Shown in pieces: positions 34,518-42,615 of a DNA stretch of 64,000 bases. The stretch covers positions 62,001 through 126,000 of the forward strand of contig CAJYIW010000023.1 in NCBI GenBank assembly GCA_913775095.1. The letters are read 5' to 3'. The notes beneath the pieces were generated by a model, which had not been told where the DNA came from, searched no databases, and saw nothing but the letters and a program-made list of their open reading frames with translations. This stretch comes from an uncultured Siphonobacter sp. Lineage in GTDB: Bacteria; Bacteroidota; Bacteroidia; Cytophagales; Spirosomataceae. The stretch's first letter is position 1. Every line of letters begins with the position of its first letter. The position numbers and the translations under genes were made by a program.

Positions 34518-35360
34518 ATGTTAACCAAACGCATTATCCCCTGTTTAGATATCAAGGATGGCCGCACGGTAAAGGGCACCAACTTTGTTAATCTTCGCGA
34601 TGCGGGCGATCCCGTGGAGCTGGGAGCTTTGTACGCGGAGCAAGGAGCCGATGAGCTCGTCTTTCTGGACATTACCGCCACGGTAGATAACCGCAAAACG
34701 CTCGTGGATCTGGTACGGAAGGTGGCCCAGCACGTGAATATTCCGTTTACGGTGGGGGGAGGAATCAGCTCGATTGAAGACGTTTCGGCTTTACTCAATG
34801 CCGGAGCCGACAAGATTTCGATTAACTCCTCGGCCGTTCGTCGTCCGGAACTCATTGATGAGCTGGCCTTGAACTTTGGCTCGCAGTGCATTATCGTCGC
34901 CATCGATACCCGCGAAATTTCGGTTCCGGTCGGGACGATCAGTCATCAGGAAAACGTAACGGGCCGCTTTGGCACCGAGCGAATCAGCACGCACGATCAA
35001 AAGCTCCTGATTGAGCACATCGTGCATACCCACGGCGGAAGAAAACCCACCGAACTCCGGACGCTGGCCTGGGCCAGGGAAGCTCAGGAGCGGGGAGCCG
35101 GGGAAATCCTCTTAACCTCCATGGACGCAGACGGGACAAAAGCCGGCTTTGCTCTGGAGTTGACATCCCTGGTTTCCAGTCAGTTGAGTATTCCCGTGAT
35201 TGCTTCGGGCGGAGCGGGATCCATGGAGCATTTTCAGCAGGTATTTACCAGGGGCAAAGCTGACGCCGGACTGGCCGCCAGCATTTTTCACTTCCGGGAA
35301 ATCGGTATTCCAGTCTTAAAAAATTATCTGAGAGAGCAGGGTCTTCCCATTCGTATATAA
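34518..35360 (+). CDS. hisF: Imidazole glycerol phosphate synthase cyclase subunit, with an inserted loop
   Basis: The 280-residue TIM barrel keeps catalytic Asp11 ([14 protein letters not shown]) and Asp130 (IIVAIDT) and phosphate loops (GGGISS, SGGAGS). It makes IGP and AICAR from PRFAR and ammonia delivered by HisH. Usual length is about 250-258; here about 28 extra residues lie between Asp130 and the conserved THGGRKPT (about 132-168), that is, in the beta5-alpha5 loop near the active site. The insert has no signs of frameshift. RBS-like AATCAGG precedes the ATG. Confidence 0.95.
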   Translation: MLTKRIIPCLDIKDGRTVKGTNFVNLRDAGDPVELGALYAEQGADELVFLDITATVDNRKTLVDLVRKVAQHVNIPFTVGGGISSIEDVSALLNAGADKISINSSAVRRPELIDELALNFGSQCIIVAIDTREISVPVGTISHQENVTGRFGTERISTHDQKLLIEHIVHTHGGRKPTELRTLAWAREAQERGAGEILLTSMDADGTKAGFALELTSLVSSQLSIPVIASGGAGSMEHFQQVFTRGKADAGLAASIFHFREIGIPVLKNYLREQGLPIRI

Positions 35361-35363
35361 ATC

Positions 35364-35681
35364 ATGGAAACACTGGATTTTGCCAAGGCCGGGGGGCTTA
35401 TTCCCGCCATCATTCAGGATGTGCTCACTCATAAAGTCCTGATGCTGGGCTTTATGAATGAGGCTGCCTACGAAAAAACGCAGGCCGAACAGGTGGTTAC
35501 GTTTTTCAGCCGCACTAAAAACCGACTCTGGACGAAAGGAGAAACGTCGGGTAACTTTCTGCACGTGAGAGAAATCCGCGTGGATTGTGATCAGGACACC
35601 CTGCTGATTAAAGTAGAACCCGTCGGTCCGGTTTGCCACACGGGAGCGGACACCTGTTTCTCGGAAGAAAACCCTCGTTAA
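35364..35681 (+). CDS. hisI: Phosphoribosyl-AMP cyclohydrolase
   Basis: The 105-residue protein corresponds only to the cyclohydrolase half of the HisIE enzyme. The metal-binding cysteines are present in VDCDQDT and CHTGADTC; KTRNRLW-like motif FSRTKNRLWTKGETSGNFL is intact. It hydrolyses PR-AMP to ProFAR. It starts 3 bp after the hisF stop. Many Bacteroidota fuse hisI and hisE; here they are separate genes with 30 bp between. Confidence 0.95.
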   Translation: METLDFAKAGGLIPAIIQDVLTHKVLMLGFMNEAAYEKTQAEQVVTFFSRTKNRLWTKGETSGNFLHVREIRVDCDQDTLLIKVEPVGPVCHTGADTCFSEENPR

Positions 35682-35711
35682 CATACATCACCCGTATTAA
35701 TAAAATTTCCT

Positions 35712-36005
35712 ATGTCAGTTGAGTTCCTGAATACCCTGAAAACGATCATCCGCGAGCGGAAATCATCCCCTTCGGAACAGTCCTATACGGCTAGTCTTTT
35801 CGCCAGGGGTACCCATAAAATTGCCCAGAAAGTCGGCGAAGAAGCCGTGGAATTAGTCATTGAAGCGATGTCGGATAACGACGAACTCTTTAAAAACGAA
35901 GCGGCGGATTTACTTTTCCATTACCTGATTCTGCTGGAAGACCGCAATATCGACCTCGATGAAATCATTGCCGTTTTGCAGGAACGTCACCAGCAGCGGA
36001 AGTAA
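35712..36005 (+). CDS. hisE: Phosphoribosyl-ATP pyrophosphatase
   Basis: The 97-residue all-alpha MazG-type protein has the E-x-x-E motif set KVGEEAVELVIEAM and the D-x-x-x-D-like NEAADLLFHYLILLEDR, which hold the Mg ions. It cleaves PR-ATP to PR-AMP and pyrophosphate, step 2 of histidine synthesis. It follows hisI by 30 bp as an independent gene. hisG, hisD, hisC and hisB are not in this window, so the pathway is split into at least two loci. Confidence 0.95.
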   Translation: MSVEFLNTLKTIIRERKSSPSEQSYTASLFARGTHKIAQKVGEEAVELVIEAMSDNDELFKNEAADLLFHYLILLEDRNIDLDEIIAVLQERHQQRK

Positions 36006-36083
36006 AATCAGTGATTCTGAGCGATAGGGAAGGATTTTGGTATGAGATTTTTTAGTATTGCCTAAACTTTAATCCTTCTGCTT

Positions 36084-36422
36084 ATGGGCCTCATTGTTCG
36101 ACTATTAATCAATGCCGTGGTAGTTTACCTGGTGGCAAGTTTTCTGCCCGGCGTATCCGTAGCGGGTTTCGGTACCGCACTGATTGTTGCTATTGTCTTA
36201 GCCTTGTTGAATACCTTCGTTAAACCGGTTTTACAAATCCTCAGTCTGCCGATTACCATCCTGACACTGGGTCTGTTTCTACTGGTGATCAATGTTATTA
36301 TTATCAAACTGGCGGCCGCTTTGGTAGACGGCTTTCACGTAGATAACTGGCTCATTGCCCTCATCTTTAGTTTTATAGTCTCGCTGGTTTCCAGTGCTCT
36401 GGGAGCAGCGGCAGAAGATTAG
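36084..36422 (+). CDS. YvlD-type (phage holin family 4) membrane protein
   Basis: The 112-residue protein has four hydrophobic helices and matches PF04020-like YvlD proteins (MGLIVRLLINAVVVYLVASFLPGVSV, ALLNTFVKPVLQILSLPITILTLGLFLLVINVIIIKLA). This family is chromosomal and linked to envelope stress in Bacillus. It is not a lysis gene here, as no phage genes are near. It lies 78 bp after hisE; co-transcription is possible but not needed. A terminator follows. Confidence 0.85.
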   Translation: MGLIVRLLINAVVVYLVASFLPGVSVAGFGTALIVAIVLALLNTFVKPVLQILSLPITILTLGLFLLVINVIIIKLAAALVDGFHVDNWLIALIFSFIVSLVSSALGAAAED

Positions 36423-36446
36423 TTGCTTCCAGATAAGTAACCAAAG

Positions 36447-36494
36447 AAAAACCTCCTGAAACGGAAATCATTTCCCAGTTTCAAGAGGTTTTTT
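36447..36494 (+). terminator. Terminator after the YvlD-type gene
   Basis: AAAAACCTCCTGAAAC / GTTTCAAGAGGTTTTTT with one internal mismatch and an inner GGAAA/TTTCC stem; T tract at the end. Confidence 0.8.
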
Positions 36495-36607
36495 GCTGTA
36501 CGTATAAGTCTATCCTGTAAAAAGCCAATAAGGCCAGTTCATAAAGGATAAGAAATACTGGCAAGCGAGCAGGTCAACGCATCCTAACAGATGGCAACCC
36601 TAAAAAG

Positions 36608-36799
36608 CTAGGCTAACTTAACATCAACGGCGTTAAGGCCTTTTTTGCCTTCCTGAACGTTAAAAGTTACCTGGTCATTCTCACGAATATCATCATTGAG
36701 ACCGGTGATGTGTACGAAAATATCTTCGCCACCTTCGGCAGGAGTAATGAAGCCAAAGCCTTTCGATTGGTTAAAGAATTTTACTGTTCCTTCTTGCAT
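36608..36799 (-). CDS. Cold-shock domain protein (CspA family)
   Basis: The 63-residue single OB-fold protein has RNP1 KGFGFI and RNP2 DIFVHI, and starts MQEGTVKFFNQSKGFG. It binds single-stranded RNA/DNA as an RNA chaperone. It lies 123 bp downstream of a DEAD-box helicase gene on the same strand, a common cold-shock pairing in Bacteroidota. No own promoter was recognised in the gap, which contains a small GGTAT/ATACC hairpin near 36902-36917. Confidence 0.95.
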   Translation of the reverse strand: MQEGTVKFFNQSKGFGFITPAEGGEDIFVHITGLNDDIRENDQVTFNVQEGKKGLNAVDVKLA

Positions 36800-36922
36800 G
36801 GTAATGTTTAATTAAATGAAAAATTGATTGATATTTTTTGATACGATTCCGGTGTTAGCGTTTTGAGTCTAGTACTCGGAAAGCACAAGCAGAGCACATA
36901 CGCTGGTATTTTCATACCTGGT

Positions 36923-38032
36923 TTATTGTAAAACCCGGATGCGGGAACCAATGAGTTTTTGAATGTTAGTAAAATCTGCCTTTTCTTCCTGATCACAGAA
37001 GGAGATGGCAACGCCGTTCATGCCCGCCCGGCCTGTTCTGCCAATGCGGTGAACATAGGTTTCAGGCACGTTGGGAATTTCGTAATTTACTACGTGTGGG
37101 AGTTCTTCAATATCAATACCCCGGGCAGCCACATCGGTAGCCACCAACACCCGAATACGGCTATCGCGAAAATCACTCAAGGCACGCTGCCGGGCGTTTT
37201 GCGATTTATTACCGTGAATGGCTGCCGCGTGGATTCCCATTTTGCTTAACTGCTTGACCAATTTGTCCGCACCATGTTTCGTACGGGTAAAGACCAAACT
37301 ACGGAAAATGTTCACGTCCTTGAGTAAATCAACAAGTAAACGGGTTTTCTCGTTTTTGTTGACAAAGTAAACCCCCTGTTTCACTGTTTTTGCCGTAGAG
37401 GAAACGGGTGTTACATTGATTTCAGCGGGTTGCCTTACGATGGTATTGGCAAATTTTCGAATACTGGTGGGCATTGTTGCTGAGAAAAACAGCGTCTGTT
37501 TTTTGACTGGTACTTTGGTAAGTACTTTCTTCACGTCATTCACAAACCCCATATCCAGCATTCGGTCGGCTTCGTCTAATACTAGTATCTTTATATAAGA
37601 GAGACTAATCAATCCCTGTTGCAGCAAATCCAGCAGGCGGCCCGGCGTAGCAATGAGAATATGTACCCCTTTTTTAAGAGCAGCCACTTGCTTACCCTGA
37701 GGGACTCCGCCAAAAATAGCCAGGTGTTTTAAGGGCAAATACTTACCGTACATTTTAAAATTATCATCAATCTGAATAGCTAGCTCCCGGGTCGGTGTTA
37801 GGATCAGGGCCTGAATACCGGCTTTAGGACTCGAATTCGAATGAAGTAATTGTAAAATAGGGATAGCAAATGCTGCCGTTTTTCCGGTTCCCGTCTGAGC
37901 ACAGCCAATAATATCACTGCCTTTTAAGATGGTGGGAATGGCCTGGGCTTGTATTTCCGTGGCCTGGGTATATCCTATCTCACTAAGGGCTTTATAAATA
38001 GGAGATATGAGGTTGAATTCCTGAAAGTTCAT
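36923..38032 (-). CDS. DEAD-box RNA helicase, RhlE-like
   Basis: The 369-residue helicase has the two RecA-like domains with Q motif (FNLISPIYKALSEIGYTQATEIQAQAIP), Walker A AQTGTGKT, PTRELA, DEAD in VLDEADRMLDMGF, SAT in FFSATMP, and HRIGRTGRAG. The C-terminal extension typical of RhlE is almost absent: the protein ends soon after motif VI (LIGSRIRVLQ). It unwinds structured RNA, probably at low temperature or in ribosome assembly. A cold-shock protein gene follows. The 578-bp upstream leader holds an unusual SD-like site. Confidence 0.93.
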   Translation of the reverse strand: MNFQEFNLISPIYKALSEIGYTQATEIQAQAIPTILKGSDIIGCAQTGTGKTAAFAIPILQLLHSNSSPKAGIQALILTPTRELAIQIDDNFKMYGKYLPLKHLAIFGGVPQGKQVAALKKGVHILIATPGRLLDLLQQGLISLSYIKILVLDEADRMLDMGFVNDVKKVLTKVPVKKQTLFFSATMPTSIRKFANTIVRQPAEINVTPVSSTAKTVKQGVYFVNKNEKTRLLVDLLKDVNIFRSLVFTRTKHGADKLVKQLSKMGIHAAAIHGNKSQNARQRALSDFRDSRIRVLVATDVAARGIDIEELPHVVNYEIPNVPETYVHRIGRTGRAGMNGVAISFCDQEEKADFTNIQKLIGSRIRVLQ

Positions 38033-38610
38033 TAATGTATGTACCGAACTATCGGTTTGTTATTTTGATGGATTAGCGGGCCAAAAAGCCCATTGAATAG
38101 TAATAAAATCACCTCCAAAAACTATCATTTGATGGATCGTACCATTTGAATATTCTGACTAATGGATAAACGATTGGTTCAATTTTAATGGTGTGGAGGT
38201 AACTTGCTTTTTTACTATTATCCTTGATAATCAACAAAATACACCAGTAATAATGAACTATATACCTAAACCAGGCTTGCTTTGATACGGGACTGAATGA
38301 TTAATCTCTTCGTGCACAAATGCAAATAAATGACTAGTCTTGATTGCAGTCTAAATATACCCAGGGTTTAAATAAATTTGATTTTATAAAAGGGACAACT
38401 GAGGAAGCGAAAACTGCTTAGAGGGGAAGAAAATATTCCGAACTAGATCAGAAGTAGCAAAGGCAGAAACTTTTAAATGGTAAAGTTACATATAATTACC
38501 AAAATGGTAACTATCGCTTGTGATTTATAGTTCAATTTGAATTTACTTTTCTTGTTCATCCTCTGATTTAAGGATGCTTTCTATGACAGAAAAGCCCGTT
38601 TAATCTTTAC
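38033..38610 (-). other. Long leader of the RhlE gene with strong SD-like site
   Basis: This spacer precedes the helicase start. On the minus strand GGAGGTGAT (38116-38108), exactly complementary to the 16S rRNA 3' end, is followed 14 nt later by a tiny frame ATG GGC TTT TTG GCC CGC TAA (38093-38073) that also forms a GGGC/GCCC hairpin. No consensus promoter is seen. The rest is AT-rich without recognised features. Confidence 0.4.
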
Positions 38611-40902
38611 TTACTCATAACTCACCTGAACCCCAACCGTTTGTACCCGGCCCTGATCATCGACGCAGGAAATCTTTACCTTACCCGCTGCGGGCTGGCA
38701 AAAGACGGATTGCTGGGGCGTCGTTGAACTCACTAAGGCATCGTTGACGTACCAGTAAAGCGTTTTGGTGTCACTGGTGGCCTGAGCCGTTAAGGCCAGT
38801 CGGGTCTGATCTTTCCGGCTTAAGCGATATGTGGAGCCTTCTACCGGATACGTAATTTTTAAGGCAGACGCATTTCTCAGTACCCGGGTGCAGGCCGGAT
38901 TATGCGGTGGAATTTTCTCGTAGGCGATATGCCGATTTTCGTAATACTGGGTCAGCTGCGGGGGATCATTCGGCAGGAACACCTGTTCAGCACCCGTCTC
39001 AGGCAGGCAGTACGGGCAATAGCTCAGACGGCGTCGGATATCCACCCACACGCGTTTTTTATGCTCGCAGGAGCGGGCCGATGACACGCCGGGAATGTAA
39101 TAATCCTCTACGGAATGGGTACAGAACGCACTGGGAACACGGCCCGTTTCTACGCAGACTTTCCGGTGCGAAAGTCCCGGCGGCTGGGCAAACCACTGAG
39201 CCGTGGAGTTGTAATCAATGCTGTTGAAAATTTCGAAGAGAAGGGGGGTGGCTATATTCGCTCCATTAAGCTCCGGGACGCCTTCTCCGGAAAAGTTACC
39301 GATCCAGACGCCAACCGTATAGTGAGCATTGTAGCCGATGCTCCAGGCATCCTTTTTACCGAAAGAAGTACCCGTTTTCCAGGCGATTCGGGGCAGTCGG
39401 TAAGTGTACGCGTAATTGTTAGGCAAATCTGGCCGGATGGGCTGGGTAAGAATCTGGTTGATCAGAAAAGTAGCTTCTTCACTCAGGAGCGAAACGGGAT
39501 TATGAAATTCCGGTTGCTGCAGGTAATATGCCTTACTGAACTGACCCTGATTGGCAAAACTCGCAAACAGCGTTGTCAGCTCTTCCAGGGTAACTCCACA
39601 GCCCCCCAGAATCATCGAAAGTCCGAGTTTGGAAGACTGCTTCCGGATGGTCCTGAATTCGGCTTTCCTGAGCTTTTCAATCAGAGCGGCCGGACCTAAT
39701 TCACTTAATACCTGAACGGCGGGTACATTCAGTGAATTCGCCAGAGCAAACTCTACGCTTACCTTGCCGTGAAACTGCTGATCAAAATTCTCGGGTTCAA
39801 AGCCCTGAAAATTGGTAGGTACATCATAAAGAACTGATTTTGGGGTAAGCAGTCCCGCATCAAAAGCCGTGGCGTATAACAGGGGCTTGAGGGTGCTGCC
39901 CGGGGAACGAACGGCCCGGATGCCATCCACCTGACCACCGTCCGAGTTATCGTTGAAATCCGAGGAGCCTACGTAGGCCTCTACAGCCATGGTCCGGTTG
40001 TTAATGACCAGCACCGCCGCGTTGTGGATATTCATCGCCTTCAGGCGGCTGGCGTAGTTGTAGGTTAATTTTTCAAGCGTAGCCTGCCGGGACCGCTGAA
40101 GGGTAGTTTTAAGAATGGGCGTATCAGGAAATTCTTTCTTCAGTCTCAGGGACAGATGCGGAGCTGATCGCGGAGCCGCCACGCGTTTGGCCGTCAGGGG
40201 TTCGGCCATGGCATCGGTAATGGTCTGGCTATCAAATAGTTTCTTCTCTTTGAAACGTTGCAGCCAGCGGTTTCTTTCCTGCTGGAGATACGCATTGCTT
40301 TTACCGGGCCGAAGGCTGTTAGGGCGGTTGGGAATAATGGTTAAAGCCATCACTTCGGCCAGACTTAACACTTCGGGTGGCTTTTGAAAATACAGCAGAG
40401 AGGCGGCCTTTATGCCTTCAATGTTGGAACCGTAAGGCACTAAATTGACGTATAGCTGAAGAATTTCATCTTTGCTGTAATGAGCTTCCAGTTGAAAAGC
40501 CCGTAAGATCTCGATGCCTTTGCTGAGGTAAGTGCGGGGCCGGGGTTCGAGTAACCGCACGACCTGCATGGTAATGGTAGAAGCTCCGGAACTTCGTTGA
40601 TGACGACTCAGATTCGTGAAAAATGCCCGACCCAGGGCCAGGGGATTGACGCCCGGATGATAATAAAACCAGCGGTCTTCCTTCTGAATAAGCGTGGTGC
40701 GAAGCGTGGGACTAATTTCGGATAGTTCGGTATACAGCCGCCACTTATCTTCCTGATTCAGAAAGGCATGCAGTACAGAGCCATCCGCGGCTTCCACCAG
40801 GGTGGAATAGTGGGGTTCCACCCGAAAGGGGAACAAAAGGTCCAGCAGCAACATTAGTCCTGCTGAACTCAGGAAAATCCATACTGCTTTCATTAACCGC
40901 AT
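38611..40902 (-). CDS. pbpC: Penicillin-binding protein 1C
   Basis: The 763-residue protein has one N-terminal membrane helix (about 5-27), a GT51 transglycosylase domain with catalytic Glu in KEDRWFYYHPGVNP (about 75-88) and GASTITMQ, and a transpeptidase domain with S-x-x-K in SPGSTLKP, S-x-N in SLN and KTGTS. A C-terminal BiPBP_C domain follows (VEGSTYRLSRKD). It polymerises and crosslinks peptidoglycan. The usual alpha-2-macroglobulin partner gene is absent from this window. An RDD gene ends 12 bp upstream, on the same strand. Confidence 0.95.
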   Translation of the reverse strand: MRLMKAVWIFLSSAGLMLLLDLLFPFRVEPHYSTLVEAADGSVLHAFLNQEDKWRLYTELSEISPTLRTTLIQKEDRWFYYHPGVNPLALGRAFFTNLSRHQRSSGASTITMQVVRLLEPRPRTYLSKGIEILRAFQLEAHYSKDEILQLYVNLVPYGSNIEGIKAASLLYFQKPPEVLSLAEVMALTIIPNRPNSLRPGKSNAYLQQERNRWLQRFKEKKLFDSQTITDAMAEPLTAKRVAAPRSAPHLSLRLKKEFPDTPILKTTLQRSRQATLEKLTYNYASRLKAMNIHNAAVLVINNRTMAVEAYVGSSDFNDNSDGGQVDGIRAVRSPGSTLKPLLYATAFDAGLLTPKSVLYDVPTNFQGFEPENFDQQFHGKVSVEFALANSLNVPAVQVLSELGPAALIEKLRKAEFRTIRKQSSKLGLSMILGGCGVTLEELTTLFASFANQGQFSKAYYLQQPEFHNPVSLLSEEATFLINQILTQPIRPDLPNNYAYTYRLPRIAWKTGTSFGKKDAWSIGYNAHYTVGVWIGNFSGEGVPELNGANIATPLLFEIFNSIDYNSTAQWFAQPPGLSHRKVCVETGRVPSAFCTHSVEDYYIPGVSSARSCEHKKRVWVDIRRRLSYCPYCLPETGAEQVFLPNDPPQLTQYYENRHIAYEKIPPHNPACTRVLRNASALKITYPVEGSTYRLSRKDQTRLALTAQATSDTKTLYWYVNDALVSSTTPQQSVFCQPAAGKVKISCVDDQGRVQTVGVQVSYE

Positions 40903-40914
40903 GGAAACAGAAGG

Positions 40915-41373
40915 CTAGACGGCGTCGACTACGTACGTTTTGGCCACCAGATCGTGCAGACACTGGTGCTGTGGGTTGAAAAGACCAAAGGAGAACACCA
41001 TGAGAAAGGAATCACTGAGTTCCTTAGCCGCATTGCGAATAAAAGAATCCTTCAAACGCAGAGAATCACCGTTGGTTTTAACCACGCGAAGCTTCATGAT
41101 TTTCTTACCCAGGGTAGCCTGCCAGGAGGAACTTTCCAGCAGAAAACGGTACAGAAAACGAATCGGCGTAATGATCAGCATTAACGTACTGGAAACCTCA
41201 GAGAGCATCTCCTGATTTTCATAGAGTTTAGCTACGCTTTCGGGATCGAACAAGGGGAGACCTGCGAAATAGGCAACGATGTAGGTAACGATAAAAACAA
41301 GAATAAAGTCAATTGCGTAAGCCAGGAAACGGTTTCCAACACTTGCCAACACCAAATCTTCGGGATTTTGCAT
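40915..41373 (-). CDS. RDD family membrane protein
   Basis: From ATG at 41373 the protein is 152 residues (MQNPEDLVLASVGNRFLAYAIDFILV), with the RDD signature R-x-x-A-x-x-I-D in NRFLAYAID and three helices. Later SSWQATLGKKIMKLRVV is the other RDD hallmark. A start 51 bp upstream adds a hydrophobic, non-family stretch and was rejected. RDD proteins are presumed transporters or membrane assembly factors. It precedes pbpC by 12 bp, so they are probably one operon. Confidence 0.85.
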   Translation of the reverse strand: MQNPEDLVLASVGNRFLAYAIDFILVFIVTYIVAYFAGLPLFDPESVAKLYENQEMLSEVSSTLMLIITPIRFLYRFLLESSSWQATLGKKIMKLRVVKTNGDSLRLKDSFIRNAAKELSDSFLMVFSFGLFNPQHQCLHDLVAKTYVVDAV

Positions 41374-41773
41374 ACGTAAATCTAAAATGAACACACAAAT
41401 GTAAAGGCTTTTGCTAACCAGCAAAGGGGTTTTTAAGCGGGTTTCACATAAAATATGAAGCCACGTATTGACTTTGTCATTTTCTGGTATTCTCTTTGCA
41501 TACGAATAGTTGCTTTGCTAATTATTTGTTTATACTTCATCAGCACTGGTTCTACAAATCCCTTTGCCTGAGCCTTTTTATTCGTTTAGGCACAGGGCTT
41601 GTAGGACTGACCTTTCTCCGTACTTTCCTGGATTACGTTCATAAAAGAGCTTTACTGGCTGATTTTGCTGGCATGAAGCCGGGTAAATGGTCTATTTTTA
41701 GTTTTCAACTCCTACATTTGAAGTTCAATCATCCGGCAGATTCCCCCAGCTGCTTCATCAACGAAAGAATCCC
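41374..41773. other. Intergenic spacer, nothing recognised
   Basis: Divergent spacer between the RDD and MarR genes. It has no TAnnTTTG box with a suitable -33, no repeat and no convincing small gene; an open frame at 41496-41777 would need TTG and overlaps the MarR start. Confidence 0.4.
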
Positions 41774-42208
41774 ATGACTGCTTCCGATCAGCGAGCCTAC
41801 TTTTTTAAGATTGATACGACTATTAAAAAAGTCCGTTACGTTTTTCAGAAGCGACTGGATGAAGCCGGAATGGGCCTGACGGTGGACCAGTGGGTATTAC
41901 TCGATCATATCCAGCATTTTCCGGGGATTAGCCAAAATGCGTTAGCGGAAAAAACGGCGAAGGATAATCCTACCGTTACCCGAATTCTGGATATTCTGGT
42001 TAAAAAAGGACTCATTGAACGCCGAATGGCCGAAGAGGACCGCCGCAAATTCAATCTGCATTTAACATCGGCAGGAACCGACAAATTTCACGCCGCCTTT
42101 CCGGTCGTAGCCGAAGTACGGAAAATCGGCTGGGCCAATCTTTCCGATCAGGACTTTGACGATCTGGTTCGCATTCTCGACACCATCTATTTAAATATTA
42201 CGGGTTAG
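41774..42208 (+). CDS. MarR family transcriptional regulator
   Basis: The 144-residue winged-helix protein matches MarR: FQKRLDEAGMGLTVDQWVLLDHIQ, the recognition helix in NPTVTRILDILVKKGLIERR and the wing RRMAEEDRRKFNLHLTSAG. Both dimerisation helices are present. MarR proteins sense small phenolic ligands or oxidants and usually repress neighbouring genes; no obvious target is adjacent, as the next gene is convergent beyond two repeats. Confidence 0.9.
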   Translation: MTASDQRAYFFKIDTTIKKVRYVFQKRLDEAGMGLTVDQWVLLDHIQHFPGISQNALAEKTAKDNPTVTRILDILVKKGLIERRMAEEDRRKFNLHLTSAGTDKFHAAFPVVAEVRKIGWANLSDQDFDDLVRILDTIYLNITG

Positions 42209-42289
42209 TTCAGCTTTGAAGGAGTGAAGGATTGAATGGGTGAGTAAGCAAGGAAGAATTTTGAGACACCTGCCTGATGTGCTCATCCA

Positions 42290-42419
42290 CTGTCATCCAG
42301 AGCGAAGCGAAGGACCTTACTTGAGAATGGAAATCATTTTCTGGCTGAAGATTTATTTAGCCTTCCAAAGTATTTGTCCCAAGACTAAGCAGGGTCTCTT
42401 CCTGCGGTCGAGATGACAG
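42290..42419 (+). repeat. Dispersed intergenic repeat, copy 1 (130 bp)
   Basis: It starts CTGTCATCCAGAGCGAAGCG and ends CGGTCGAGATGACAG, giving terminal inverted repeats CTGTCATC / GATGACAG. It carries no open frame. A related copy lies 27 bp downstream and an inverted, more diverged copy at 59336. Confidence 0.7.
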
Positions 42420-42446
42420 AAGAAGGATTAGTAACTACTTACAAGT

Positions 42447-42577
42447 CTGTCATTCAGAGCGAAGCGAAGAACCTTACCTGAGAATGGAAATCATTTTCTG
42501 GCTGGAGATTCATTTAACCTTCCAAAGGATTATGTCTCAACACTAAGCAAGGTCTCTGCCTGCAGTCAAGATGACAG
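42447..42577 (+). repeat. Dispersed intergenic repeat, copy 2 (131 bp)
   Basis: Same orientation as copy 1 and about 85 % identical across its length, including the invariant core GAGAATGGAAATCATTTTCT. Ends: CTGTCATTCAGAGCGAAGCG and GTCAAGATGACAG. Confidence 0.7.
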
Positions 42578-42615
42578 GCGGGGGTGGTCCGTATTAGCTC
42601 TCATTCCCTTCGAAA

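Noticed and set aside
36084-36422. Phage holin suggesting a prophage, also at 26000-26365
   Set aside because: Both belong to chromosomal holin-like families (YvlD, YqjE) and no phage structural or integrase genes are in the window.
41496-41777. Open frame of 93 codons before the MarR gene
   Set aside because: Needs TTG, overlaps the MarR ATG, and has random-looking composition.
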